A stretch of 29,284 nt of DNA from CAZRUA01 sp964603125 (lineage in GTDB: Bacteria; Bacteroidota; Bacteroidia; B-17B0; Aurantibacillaceae), in assembly GCA_964603125.1 (NCBI GenBank), contig CAZRUA010000041.1, forward strand, positions 1 to 29,284, in the 5' to 3' direction. The translations under genes and the position numbers were made by a program. Numbering within the stretch: position 1 is the first letter of the stretch; each line of letters opens with the position of its first letter. Of the stretch, positions 9,139 to 17,996 are shown piece by piece. The notes under the pieces were generated by a model that did not search any database, had not been told where the DNA came from, and saw only the letters and a list, made by a program, of their open reading frames with translations.

Positions 9139-10188
9139 ATGACAAAAATTAAAATTTATTTCTCACTAGCAATTGCCTTATTAGCAATTACTTTAACGGC
9201 TTGCGGCCAAGCTGTTACAACTCAAAAAGATACTTTAAACATTAAATCAAACAATCCTATGCAAAAAACTGAAGAAGAGTGGAAAAAAGAATTATCCAGC
9301 GAACAATATTATGTTTTGAGAAACAAAGGCACCGAAGCGCCTTATTCAGGTAAATTACTAATGAATAAGGAGAAAGGCGTTTACAAATGTGCTGGGTGTG
9401 GAAATGAATTATTTACTGATGCCATGAAATTTGATTCGCATTGTGGCTGGCCAAGTTTTGATAAAGAAATTGCTGGAGGGAAAATAAAAACAGTTGAAGA
9501 CAACTCGCTTGGAATGAAACGAACAGAAATTATGTGCGCTAAATGTGGAGGGCATTTAGGACATTTATTTGACGATGGACCAACAGAAACGGGTATGCGT
9601 TATTGCGTAAATTCTTTATCATTAGAATTTGTAAACGAAAAAGATTTAAAAGTATCCACATCAACAATAGACACTCTAACCTTAGGTGGTGGATGCTATT
9701 GGTGTGTTGAAGCGGTTTATGAAATGTTGGATGGTGTTATTTCAGTTGAGTCAGGTTTCTCTGGCGGAACCATTAAAAATCCTAGCTATGAAGATGTTTG
9801 CACCGGAACAACTGGTCACGCCGAAGTTGTACAAATCACATTTGATAAAACCAAAACATCAATTGATGAAATTTTCAAAGTGTTTTTTACGGTTCATGAC
9901 CCTACCACATTAAACAGACAAGGAGCGGACGTTGGAACACAATATAGATCGGTAATATTCTACAGAAATGAAGAGCAAAAACTTGCAGCCAAAAGTATAA
10001 TTGACGAACTAAATAAAAACAAAGTTTATGATAATCCTGTGGTAACAGAAGTAAGCCAGTTTACTACTTTTTATAAAGCCGAAGATTATCATCAAAATTA
10101 TTACGCTCAAAACAAAACTAAATCCTATTGCAGAATGGTGATTCAGCCTAAAATTGAGAAATTCGAAAAATTATTCAAAGAAAGGTGA
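9139..10188 (+). CDS. MsrB-MsrA fusion, methionine sulfoxide reductase lipoprotein
   Basis: A 349-residue bifunctional repair enzyme that reduces both R- and S-methionine sulfoxide in proteins. The signal peptide ends at lipobox L-T-A-C22, so it is anchored and acts in the periplasm. The MsrB domain (about 43-170) has zinc cysteines C84/C87 and C133/C136 and catalytic C156 in R-Y-C-V-N-S. The MsrA domain (about 178-345) has catalytic C186 in G-G-G-C-Y-W-C. MsrB precedes MsrA, the reverse of the order in PilB of Neisseria, and no thioredoxin domain is fused. Position downstream of the sigma/anti-sigma pair suggests oxidative-stress control, which is inference. Confidence 0.92.
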   Translation: MTKIKIYFSLAIALLAITLTACGQAVTTQKDTLNIKSNNPMQKTEEEWKKELSSEQYYVLRNKGTEAPYSGKLLMNKEKGVYKCAGCGNELFTDAMKFDSHCGWPSFDKEIAGGKIKTVEDNSLGMKRTEIMCAKCGGHLGHLFDDGPTETGMRYCVNSLSLEFVNEKDLKVSTSTIDTLTLGGGCYWCVEAVYEMLDGVISVESGFSGGTIKNPSYEDVCTGTTGHAEVVQITFDKTKTSIDEIFKVFFTVHDPTTLNRQGADVGTQYRSVIFYRNEEQKLAAKSIIDELNKNKVYDNPVVTEVSQFTTFYKAEDYHQNYYAQNKTKSYCRMVIQPKIEKFEKLFKER

Positions 10189-10233
10189 AAAAAATAACTA
10201 CAAAAATCACAAAGTAAAAGTTCGATAAAGTTT

Positions 10234-10241
10234 TATATTTG
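10234..10241 (+). promoter_or_regulatory. Promoter -7 box (TATATTTG) for the TolB-like gene
   Basis: TATATTTG matches TAnnTTTG, 19 bases before ATG 10261. No clear -33 TTG is seen upstream. Confidence 0.5.
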
Positions 10242-10260
10242 TGCCCCAAAATAATTGTTC

Positions 10261-11292
10261 ATGCGCTATTTATTTCTTTTTTTGACACTAAGTTCTTTTT
10301 GCTTTTCTCAATCTGAAAAACACTTAAAAAATCTTAAGCAACTTACTTTTGGTGGTGATAATGCTGAAGCTTATTTTTCATTTAATGGTAAAAATTTAAG
10401 CTTTCAAAGTAACAACAAAGCTTGGGGCTTACAATGCGATCAAATTTTTAATATGAAAATTTCGAGTGCAGCAAAAGATACTACTTATAAACCTAAAATG
10501 ATTTCTACGGGAAAAGGGCGCACAACATGCTCCTTTTTCCTAAAAGATAATAAACACATCCTTTTTGCTTCAACGCATTTAGCTGGAGATAGCTGCCCAC
10601 CAGTACCCGAGAGTAAAGGAAAATATTTGTGGGCTGTTTATAATAGCTTTGATATTTTTGTTGCTGACTTAAATGGTAAAATTATATCTCAACTAACTAA
10701 TTCGCCTGGATACGATGCAGAAGCAACTGTTTCTCCAAAAGGAGATAAAATTGTATTTACAAGTGATAGAAGTGGCGATTTAGAACTATGGACAATGGAT
10801 ATTGATGGTAAAAATCAAAAACAAATTACTTTTGGTTTAGGCTATGATGGTGGTGCTTTTTTTTCGCCAGATGGGAAGAAGTTGGTTTTTAGAGCCTCGC
10901 GACCAAAAACAGAAGAAGAACAAAAAGAATATAAAGAGCTATTAGCAAAGGGTTTGGTAGCTCCTACCAACATGGAAATATACACCTGCAATGTTGATGG
11001 AAGCGATTTAAAACAAATAACTAATTTAGGAAAAGCCAACTGGGCTCCATTCTTTACTCCAGAAGGAGATAGAATTATTTTTTCGAGTAACCATCATAGC
11101 AAAAAAGGATACGATTTTCAACTATTTACTATAAAAACAGATGGAACTGATTTAGAGCAAATAACAAATGAAAGTATGTTTAATGCTTTCCCAATGTTTT
11201 CTCCTGATGGTAAAAAACTAATATTTAGTAGCAATCGCAACAATCACGGTACAAGAGACACAAACCTATTTATTGCTGATTGGGTAAAATAA
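10261..11292 (+). CDS. TolB-like WD40/PD40 beta-propeller periplasmic protein
   Basis: The ORF can be extended to a TTG at 10255, but ATG 10261 gives a cleaner signal peptide (MRYLFLFLTLSSFCFSQS) and is preferred, giving 343 residues. The mature protein carries repeated PD40 units of the form F-S-P-D-G-K-K-L-I/V-F-x-S/A-x-R, at least five, as in TolB. It is expected to be a periplasmic propeller. It is shorter than true TolB, lacks an evident TolB N-terminal domain and has no tol/pal neighbours, so a Tol-system role is not claimed. It ends 15 bases from the convergent carbonic anhydrase stop codon. Confidence 0.8.
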   Translation: MRYLFLFLTLSSFCFSQSEKHLKNLKQLTFGGDNAEAYFSFNGKNLSFQSNNKAWGLQCDQIFNMKISSAAKDTTYKPKMISTGKGRTTCSFFLKDNKHILFASTHLAGDSCPPVPESKGKYLWAVYNSFDIFVADLNGKIISQLTNSPGYDAEATVSPKGDKIVFTSDRSGDLELWTMDIDGKNQKQITFGLGYDGGAFFSPDGKKLVFRASRPKTEEEQKEYKELLAKGLVAPTNMEIYTCNVDGSDLKQITNLGKANWAPFFTPEGDRIIFSSNHHSKKGYDFQLFTIKTDGTDLEQITNESMFNAFPMFSPDGKKLIFSSNRNNHGTRDTNLFIADWVK

Positions 11293-11307
11293 TTAATACA
11301 AAAACGA

Positions 11308-11970
11308 TTACTTCCTTTCGCTCTCGCTTAAATTAAGTGGATTCAAATCATATATCTTTCGGATACTTGCGAATTCCTTCGCAATATCAATTTCTAAATC
11401 CTTTAATATTCCTGTTCTTACATCAAACACCCAACCGTGAATTTGAGGATAATTAGTTTTATACCACGAACGTTGCACATGATCAATTTTAACAATATTA
11501 ATGCATTGTTCGTAAACATTTAACTCAACAAGTCTATCAAAACGTTTTCTTTCATCCGTAATAGCATCTAACTCATCTTTATGATAACGGTAAACATCTC
11601 TTAAGGTTTGCAACCAACTATTTAATTGCCCCATATCACTTGGGTTCATAGCTGCTTTTACCCCGCCACATTCATAATGGCCACATACAATTATATGCTT
11701 TACTTTTAAATGTTCAACGGCATACTGAACTACCGCATTGATATTATTATCAGTGCTAACAACTAAATTAGCAACATTGCGATGAATAAAAACTTCTCCC
11801 GGATTAGCACCCATCAAATCTTCAGCAGTTACCCTGCTATCTGCACAGCCAATGTATAAATACTCGGGGTGTTGTCCCTTGCTTAGATTTTCAAAATACG
11901 ATGGGTCTATATTCAATTTATCCGCAACCCACTTTTTATTGTTCTCAAATATATGCTCAAATACTTTCAT
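11308..11970 (-). CDS. can: Beta-class carbonic anhydrase
   Basis: A 220-residue zinc enzyme interconverting CO2 and bicarbonate in the cytoplasm. Zinc ligands C42, D44, H98 and C101 sit in C-A-D-S-R and H-Y-E-C-G-G, at the same numbers as in E. coli Can, with R46 pairing D44. The gene begins 11 bases after the stop of the bestrophin gene and is last in the minus-strand unit gldA - bestrophin - can. The pairing with an anion channel suggests coupled bicarbonate supply or export. Confidence 0.95.
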   Translation of the reverse strand: MKVFEHIFENNKKWVADKLNIDPSYFENLSKGQHPEYLYIGCADSRVTAEDLMGANPGEVFIHRNVANLVVSTDNNINAVVQYAVEHLKVKHIIVCGHYECGGVKAAMNPSDMGQLNSWLQTLRDVYRYHKDELDAITDERKRFDRLVELNVYEQCINIVKIDHVQRSWYKTNYPQIHGWVFDVRTGILKDLEIDIAKEFASIRKIYDLNPLNLSESERK

Positions 11971-11981
11971 TTACATTTTTG

Positions 11982-12968
11982 TTATAATAATACGTTATCA
12001 ACTGGATTCATTTTTTCGGGCAAATTCGTTTCACACAAAAATTCCTTAATGTCAATTTCAATATTTCTACATATGGTTGATATTGGCACATCATTTACAG
12101 AATTATCGAATGGATTTTCGCTATACTCCCCTATTTGCTCCATCGTATAAAACACCCACGAAATAAGCATTGAAAAAGGAATGGTTAACCAAACTCCCCA
12201 TGAAGCTAAAGCACTTAAATCCTTCAATAAACCAAATGGCAATAAACATACAAATAATACAACAAACACTCTACTAAAAATACTGTACTGACGGAATAAT
12301 GGAGTACTCTTGATTCGTTCACAACCACCCTGCAAATTAAAAAATTCATTTACATGCTTCATTAAATCGCTGTGTTCATAAGCATCAATCTTTCCTTGAG
12401 CCTTGAGTTTGGCGAGCTCTTCCATTTGGTATTTTAAAATAATCGAAGCCGGATTATTTTGTTTGATTACTTTTTCATAGTAATCCGATTTATTATTCTC
12501 ATCCAATATTCTTTTCACACCTGCATCAAATGCTTCTAATTCCGATCTTTCGCCATGAAAAGTTTGATGCAAATTTTCTTTACTGGTTGCCCATGGAATT
12601 GTTCTTCGTAATTGCAAACGAAAAATATTAATGTAAGCAATGTGTCGATACAACAGAGGTTTGGCCAATTCATTATCTTTTAAAATAGAAAGTAACTGAG
12701 CTGCAAAGTTTCTCGATGTGTTAGTATAACCGCCCCATAATCTTCTTGCTTCCCACAATCTATCATAAGCTTGGTTATTCTTAAAACCCACATAAAAGGC
12801 AACTGCCGTGCCTATTGACGCTATAGGAACAAAAGGAATGGCTAAAAACTTGAGGCCACAGTATTGATATAGAACAACAGCAACAAAGCTTATTATTAAA
12901 GTTCTAAATAAATTCTTCTTAGCAAAGTGCCATAACAATATGAATCTGAATTCCTTTCCTGTGTACAT
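11982..12968 (-). CDS. Bestrophin-family anion channel
   Basis: A 328-residue membrane protein of the bestrophin (formerly UPF0187) family, pentameric chloride/bicarbonate channels. Visible features are an N-terminal hydrophobic pair (about 20-65), the conserved segment N-N-Q-A-Y-D-R-L-W-E-A-R-R-L-W-G near residues 65-85, a second hydrophobic pair near 230-275, and the C-terminal E-Q-I-G-E-Y-S-E-N-P-F-D stretch. It is 28 bases downstream of gldA and 11 bases upstream of can. Bicarbonate as the carried ion is an inference from the adjacent carbonic anhydrase and from algal bestrophins that feed bicarbonate to carbonic anhydrases. Confidence 0.9.
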   Translation of the reverse strand: MYTGKEFRFILLWHFAKKNLFRTLIISFVAVVLYQYCGLKFLAIPFVPIASIGTAVAFYVGFKNNQAYDRLWEARRLWGGYTNTSRNFAAQLLSILKDNELAKPLLYRHIAYINIFRLQLRRTIPWATSKENLHQTFHGERSELEAFDAGVKRILDENNKSDYYEKVIKQNNPASIILKYQMEELAKLKAQGKIDAYEHSDLMKHVNEFFNLQGGCERIKSTPLFRQYSIFSRVFVVLFVCLLPFGLLKDLSALASWGVWLTIPFSMLISWVFYTMEQIGEYSENPFDNSVNDVPISTICRNIEIDIKEFLCETNLPEKMNPVDNVLL

Positions 12969-12996
12969 TACAATTTTTTATTGGTAATTAAACTGA

Positions 12997-13908
12997 CTAC
13001 TTACGTTTAGTGTTGTCTTTAAACACATCTTCCAACTTGCGCTCTTCTTTTTGCATGCCCAAAACCGAATTATTGTGTTTTACTGCGAAATCAAAAATAG
13101 CCTTACGTAAATCTACACTGGCTTCCGATGTAATTTGATATTTAGTGTCAGATAGCTTCTTAATTCTTTCAACGCCATCCAAAGCTTTAAGATAGCTTTC
13201 ATTAATTGCCGACTCAAATTCTACGGTTAAGATACTCTTTTCGCTTGCTACCTTTTTAATTTCGGTAGTTTCATCATTCACCCTTATTTCTCCTTGCGAA
13301 ATAATAATAACTCTATCGCAAACTGCCTCCACCTCTTGCATAATGTGGGTACTAAGCATAACTGTTTTCTCTCTGCCTAAATTTTTAATAAGCTTGCGAA
13401 TATCTTCCAATTGATTTGGATCTAAACCTGTAGTTGGCTCATCCAAAATTAACACCTTTGGATTATGAATAATAGCCTGTGCAATTCCAACACGTTGACG
13501 ATATCCCTTACTTAAGGCGCCTATTTTCTTATTCTGTTCAACTTGTAAACCCGTCATATCAATCATTTCGGCCACACGCTTGTTTATATTCTTTACCTTA
13601 TGCAAGCCGCCAACAAACTGTAGGTACTCCTTAACATACATGTCCAAATACAAAGGATTATGCTCGGGCAAATAACCAACCTGCTCGCGAACCTGAAAGG
13701 ATTGCTCCTCCACATCAAAACCACAAACCGTTACTTTACCTGATGTTTGAGGTAAGTAACATGTAATTATTTTCATCATAGTTGACTTACCAGCTCCATT
13801 AGGACCAATAAAACCCACAATTTCTCCATCCTTAACTTCAAACGAAACATTGTTCAAAGCAGGCTTCTTATCGTACAACTTACTTATGTTTTTAACTATA
13901 ATAGACAT
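12997..13908 (-). CDS. gldA: ABC transporter ATP-binding protein, GldA-like
   Basis: A 303-residue ABC ATPase with Walker A G-P-N-G-A-G-K-S (35-42), signature L-S-K-G-Y-R-Q-R, Walker B V-L-I-L-D-E-P-T and the H-loop S-T-H-I-M. The segment V-G-Y-L-P-E-H-N-P-L-Y-L-D-M-Y-V-K-E-Y-L after the Q-loop is typical of GldA of gliding Bacteroidota. GldA works with membrane proteins GldF and GldG, which are not in this window. Non-gliding relatives also carry close homologues, so motility of this organism is not shown. It is first in the minus-strand unit with bestrophin and can. Confidence 0.85.
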   Translation of the reverse strand: MSIIVKNISKLYDKKPALNNVSFEVKDGEIVGFIGPNGAGKSTMMKIITCYLPQTSGKVTVCGFDVEEQSFQVREQVGYLPEHNPLYLDMYVKEYLQFVGGLHKVKNINKRVAEMIDMTGLQVEQNKKIGALSKGYRQRVGIAQAIIHNPKVLILDEPTTGLDPNQLEDIRKLIKNLGREKTVMLSTHIMQEVEAVCDRVIIISQGEIRVNDETTEIKKVASEKSILTVEFESAINESYLKALDGVERIKKLSDTKYQITSEASVDLRKAIFDFAVKHNNSVLGMQKEERKLEDVFKDNTKRK

Positions 13909-14359
13909 TACATTAATTTTAAGGTAAACTTACAAAAAAATTAAAGCAATAAAATCTTGTGGTTTGTTTAACTTAACAACAGGCGACCGTTAATAGATAA
14001 GTGGCGCATTTTTGAACGAATTAGAGAGCTAATTTCAGCAATTTTATAGTCAAAATTTAATGCTTCTTATAATTATAATTCAAACTACCAAACCCAAAAC
14101 TTAAAATATTTTCAATATTTTTCATGTCAGCTCAAAAGCCTTTATTATAAAGGGATTTAAGAGTTTTTCAACAATTATGTTAATAAACCCCATTGTTAAA
14201 AAATAGGTTTAAATGTTCATTTCATTTTTACTTTTACTCGTCATTTTTATGAATATTTGTGAAACGCAAAACCGAAGAAATTTTGAATTGATTTTGCGAC
14301 TTTTTTAGTGTAACTATTTTTGACTTTATATATAAACAAAACGAATTAAAATTAATTGT
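13909..14359. other. Divergent intergenic region between gldA and nrdB
   Basis: This 451-base stretch has no credible gene. It holds the nrdB promoter (14293-14322), a small perfect inverted repeat CCTTTAT/ATAAAGG at 14139-14153, and an inverted pair CGCAAAA (14265-14271)/TTTTGCG (14292-14298) that overlaps the nrdB -33 element. No clear TAnnTTTG box for gldA was found. The 5' part (13909-14130) shows nothing else I can name. Confidence 0.5.
14293..14322 (+). promoter_or_regulatory. nrdB promoter (TTTG - 18 bases - TATTTTTG)
   Basis: TTTG at 14293-14296 and TATTTTTG at 14315-14322 match the Bacteroidota -33/-7 consensus with 18-base spacing and lie 38 bases before the nrdB ATG. The inverted repeat CGCAAAA/TTTTGCG covers the -33 box and could be an operator. 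This is not the NrdR-box sequence as I know it. Confidence 0.7.
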
Positions 14360-15331
14360 ATGAACGAACCAATCCTAACCGAAAACAAAGACAGATTTGT
14401 ACTATTCCCTATTAAGCACAAAGATATTTGGGATATGTACAAAAAAGCAGAAGCTAGTTTTTGGACCGCAGAAGAGATTGATTTAGCTCCAGACTTACAA
14501 GATTGGAACAATAAGTTAAACAATGATGAAAAACATTTCATTAAGAATGTACTAGCCTTTTTTGCTGCTAGCGACGGTATTGTTAATGAAAACCTAGCTA
14601 TTAACTTCTTAAATGACGTTCAATATCCTGAAGCACGTTGTTTTTATGGGTTTCAAATCATGATGGAAAATATCCATTCTGAAACTTATTCCTTATTAAT
14701 TGATACTTATATTAAAGATAATGTAGAAAAAGATAAATTATTACATGCAATCGAAACAGTTCCTTGTGTTCAAAAGAAAGCTGAATGGGCTTTAAAATGG
14801 ATTTCAAACGGAACATTTGCTGAGCGCTTAATTGCCTTTGCTGCGGTTGAAGGTATTTTCTTTTCTGGATCTTTCTGTTCAATTTTCTGGTTAAAAAAAC
14901 GTGGCTTAATGCCAGGCTTAAGCTTCTCTAACGAGTTAATCTCTCGTGACGAAGGTTTACACTGTGATTTTGCATGTTTATTATATTCTCAATTAGTACA
15001 TAAATTACCTGTAACTCAAGTAACTGAAATTATTACTAATGCAGTGGCTATTGAGAAAGAATTCGTAACAGATTCATTACCAGTTAAGTTAATTGGAATG
15101 AATGCTGATTTAATGTGTCAATACATTGAGTTTGTGGCAGATAGATTATTAGTGTCTTTAGGCTGTCCAAAATTCTATAACGCTGCTAACCCATTCGATT
15201 TCATGGAGTTAATTTCTTTACAAGGAAAAACTAACTTCTTCGAAAAACGTGTAGCAGAATACCAAAAAGCAGGTGTTACCAACTCGAAAAAAGAGGATAA
15301 CACGGTGTTTAAATTAGACGAAGATTTCTAA
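14360..15331 (+). CDS. nrdB: Class Ia ribonucleotide reductase, beta (R2) subunit
   Basis: R2 holds the di-iron/tyrosyl radical centre that starts ribonucleotide reduction. The 323-residue product is closer to the eukaryote-like R2 type. D72 lies in F-F-A-A-S-D-G-I-V. E103, H106 and the radical tyrosine Y110 lie in M-E-N-I-H-S-E-T-Y, the same spacing as E170/H173/Y177 of mouse R2. The second E-x-x-H lies in S-R-D-E-G-L-H-C-D. The C-terminal acidic tail (F-K-L-D-E-D-F) is the usual contact to the alpha subunit. nrdA follows after 198 bases. Confidence 0.95.
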   Translation: MNEPILTENKDRFVLFPIKHKDIWDMYKKAEASFWTAEEIDLAPDLQDWNNKLNNDEKHFIKNVLAFFAASDGIVNENLAINFLNDVQYPEARCFYGFQIMMENIHSETYSLLIDTYIKDNVEKDKLLHAIETVPCVQKKAEWALKWISNGTFAERLIAFAAVEGIFFSGSFCSIFWLKKRGLMPGLSFSNELISRDEGLHCDFACLLYSQLVHKLPVTQVTEIITNAVAIEKEFVTDSLPVKLIGMNADLMCQYIEFVADRLLVSLGCPKFYNAANPFDFMELISLQGKTNFFEKRVAEYQKAGVTNSKKEDNTVFKLDEDF

Positions 15332-15339
15332 TCATTCAT

Positions 15340-15448
15340 CTTACGGTTAAATTACCCCAACGATATAACAATATCGTAAGGGATTTTTAGCCTCTGGATT
15401 TAAAGAAAAAAGTAATTAACCGCCAAATTGTTAATAGAAAAATTTGGC
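15340..15448 (+). repeat. Hairpins between nrdB and nrdA
   Basis: Two structures lie in the 198-base gap. The first is CGATAT-aaca-ATATCG (15361-15376), which competes with an outer pairing CTTACG (15340-15345)/CGTAAG (15375-15380). The second is GCCAAATT (15422-15429)/AATTTGGC (15441-15448) with an 11-base loop. Neither has a T-run, so they are more likely processing or stability elements than terminators. I see no TAnnTTTG promoter before nrdA, so cotranscription is likely. Confidence 0.45.
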
Positions 15449-15529
15449 ACGATAAATAAAAAAACCTTGTTGACGTAAATTGCGTTAAGAAAAAGAACTA
15501 GAGTAAAAACCTTCAAAAAACAATGGCGT

Positions 15530-17944
15530 ATGTTTGTAATTAAAAGAGATGGCACAACAGAGACAGTGAAATTCGACAAGATCACTGCACGTATTCAAAA
15601 ACTCAGCTACGGATTAGATCCTGTACACGTTCAACCTATTGATGTTGCTATGAAAGTAATCAATGGATTGTATGATGGTGTATCAACTAGTCAGTTAGAT
15701 AATTTAGCAGCTGAAACAGCAGCTTCATTAACAACAAAGCACCCTGATTATGCTTTATTGGCTTCTCGTATCGTAGTTTCAAACTTACACAAAAACACTA
15801 CAAAATCGTTTTCAAAAACAATTAGCGATTTATACTTTTATACAGATCCAAAAACAGGACAAAAAGCTGCATTAATTGCTGATGATGTTTATGAAATAGT
15901 TCAGGCAAACGCCCAATTACTTGACTCAACTATTATTTATGATCGCGATTTTGGTTACGATTATTTTGGTTTTAAAACTTTAGAGCGCTCTTATTTATTA
16001 AAATTACACGGTCAAGTTGCTGAACGCCCTCAGCACATGATTATGCGTGTTGCCATTGGAATTCACAAAGAAGATATTACATCAGCCATTGAAACATACC
16101 ACTTAATGAGTGAACGTTGGTTTACACACGCTACTCCAACTTTGTTTAATGCTGGTACGCCAAAACCTCAAATGTCATCTTGTTTTTTAATTCAAACTAA
16201 AGATGATAGTATTGATGGTATTTACGATACATTAAAAAGCTGTGCTAAAATTTCACAATCAGCAGGTGGAATTGGTTTAAGCATTCACAATATTAGAGCT
16301 ACAGGTTCTTACATTAAAGGAACTAACGGAACATCAAATGGTATTATACCAATGTTGCGTGTATTTAATGACACTGCTCGTTATGTTGACCAAGGTGGAG
16401 GGAAACGTAAAGGTTCATTCGCTATCTATTTAGAACCATGGCATGCAGATATTTTTGATTTCTTAGATATCCGTAAAAATCATGGTAAAGAAGAACAACG
16501 TGCTCGTGATTTATTTACTGCACTTTGGATTTGCGATTTATTTATGAAGCGTGTGGAAGAAGAAGGAGATTGGACTTTATTCTGCCCGAACGAAGCTCCA
16601 GGCTTATCAGATTGTTGGGGACAAGAGTTTGAAGCTCTTTACACAAAATACGAAGCTGAAGGACGTGGACGTAAAACAATTAAAGCACGCGAATTATGGG
16701 CTGCAATAATTGATGCACAAATTGAAACAGGTAATCCATACATGTTGTATAAAGATGCTTGTAACTCGAAATCAAATCAACAAAATTTAGGTACCATCAA
16801 GTCTTCGAACTTATGTACTGAAATTTTAGAGTACACTGCTCCAGATGAAATTGCTGTTTGTAATTTAGCTTCTATTGCTTTACCTCGTTTTGTTGACTTA
16901 GAAAAAGGAATTTTTGATCACCAAAAATTATTTGAAGTAACTTATGTTGCTACAAAAAATTTAAACAAAATTATCGATCGTAACTACTACCCAGTTGCAG
17001 AAGCTCGTAAATCAAACTTACGTCACCGTCCTATCGGACTAGGTGTTCAAGGTTTAGCTGATGCGTTTATTATGTTACGTTTCCCTTTTGAAAGTGATGA
17101 AGCTCGTAAATTAAACTCTGAAATTTTTGAAACTATTTACTATGCAGCAATGACAGCTAGTAAAGATTTAGCAAAAATTGAAGGTCCTTACGAAACTTAT
17201 GCTGGATCGCCAGTATCAAAAGGTCAATTCCAATTTGACATGTGGGGTGTAACTCCAAGCCCACGTTGGGAATGGGATGTGTTAAAAGAAGAAGTAATGA
17301 AACATGGTGTACGTAACTCATTATTAGTTGCACCAATGCCAACAGCTTCAACTTCACAAATTTTAGGTAACAATGAGTGTTTTGAACCATATACTTCAAA
17401 CATTTATTCTCGTCGTGTGTTATCAGGAGAATTTGTTATTGTAAATAAACATTTATTAAAAGACTTAGTGAAACTAGGAATTTGGAATGACGGTTTAAAA
17501 AACAAAATTATCGCTGCAAACGGTTCAATCCAACACATTGCTGAAATTCCAGAAAACATTAAAGAACTTTACAAAACAGTTTGGGAAATTAAACAACGTG
17601 CTATATTAGATATGGCTGCTGATAGAGGTGCATATATTTGTCAATCGCAATCATTAAACTTATTTATTCAAGATGCGAACTTCGCAAAAATGTCATCTGC
17701 ACATTTCTATGCTTGGAAAAAAGGTTTAAAAACAGGTATGTATTACTTAAGAACAAAAGCTGCAGCTGATGCAATTAAGTTTACTGTTGATACAACTGCT
17801 AAAGAAGAAATTTTAGGTAACGAAGATATTTTAGTGGCACAACGTAGCACAATGACACCAGCTAATTTAAGCGAAGAAGAAATTCAAGCACAATTATCTT
17901 GCTCATTAGATAATCCTGAAGGATGCGAAATGTGCGGTTCTTAA
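15530..17944 (+). CDS. nrdA: Class Ia ribonucleotide reductase, alpha (R1) subunit
   Basis: The catalytic subunit reduces ribonucleoside diphosphates. The 804-residue protein has an N-terminal ATP-cone (about 1-90) for allosteric control, the first redox cysteine in S-S-C-F-L-I, the N-x-C-x-E radical site in S-N-L-C-T-E-I, a C-N-L-A-S-I-A-L-P segment, P-T-A-S-T-S-Q-I near 605, and the C-terminal redox pair C-E-M-C-G-S. An ATG at 15523 is out of frame and reaches a stop within six codons, so ATG 15530 is used. Gene order is beta before alpha. Confidence 0.97.
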   Translation: MFVIKRDGTTETVKFDKITARIQKLSYGLDPVHVQPIDVAMKVINGLYDGVSTSQLDNLAAETAASLTTKHPDYALLASRIVVSNLHKNTTKSFSKTISDLYFYTDPKTGQKAALIADDVYEIVQANAQLLDSTIIYDRDFGYDYFGFKTLERSYLLKLHGQVAERPQHMIMRVAIGIHKEDITSAIETYHLMSERWFTHATPTLFNAGTPKPQMSSCFLIQTKDDSIDGIYDTLKSCAKISQSAGGIGLSIHNIRATGSYIKGTNGTSNGIIPMLRVFNDTARYVDQGGGKRKGSFAIYLEPWHADIFDFLDIRKNHGKEEQRARDLFTALWICDLFMKRVEEEGDWTLFCPNEAPGLSDCWGQEFEALYTKYEAEGRGRKTIKARELWAAIIDAQIETGNPYMLYKDACNSKSNQQNLGTIKSSNLCTEILEYTAPDEIAVCNLASIALPRFVDLEKGIFDHQKLFEVTYVATKNLNKIIDRNYYPVAEARKSNLRHRPIGLGVQGLADAFIMLRFPFESDEARKLNSEIFETIYYAAMTASKDLAKIEGPYETYAGSPVSKGQFQFDMWGVTPSPRWEWDVLKEEVMKHGVRNSLLVAPMPTASTSQILGNNECFEPYTSNIYSRRVLSGEFVIVNKHLLKDLVKLGIWNDGLKNKIIAANGSIQHIAEIPENIKELYKTVWEIKQRAILDMAADRGAYICQSQSLNLFIQDANFAKMSSAHFYAWKKGLKTGMYYLRTKAAADAIKFTVDTTAKEEILGNEDILVAQRSTMTPANLSEEEIQAQLSCSLDNPEGCEMCGS

Positions 17945-17964
17945 AATTAAGAATTCTAAATATT

Positions 17965-17996
17965 AAAAAAAGCCACGTTAATAGCGTGGCTTTTTT
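17965..17996. terminator. Bidirectional terminator between nrdA and the convergent gene
   Basis: The stem GCCACG (17972-17977)/CGTGGC (17985-17990) with a 7-base loop is flanked by an A-run on the left and a T-run on the right, so it can stop transcription from both sides. It overlaps the stop codon of the convergent gene by two bases. Confidence 0.9.

Noticed and set aside
10255..10260. TTG start of the TolB-like gene
   Set aside because: It adds only two residues. ATG 10261 gives a standard signal peptide and better spacing from the promoter.
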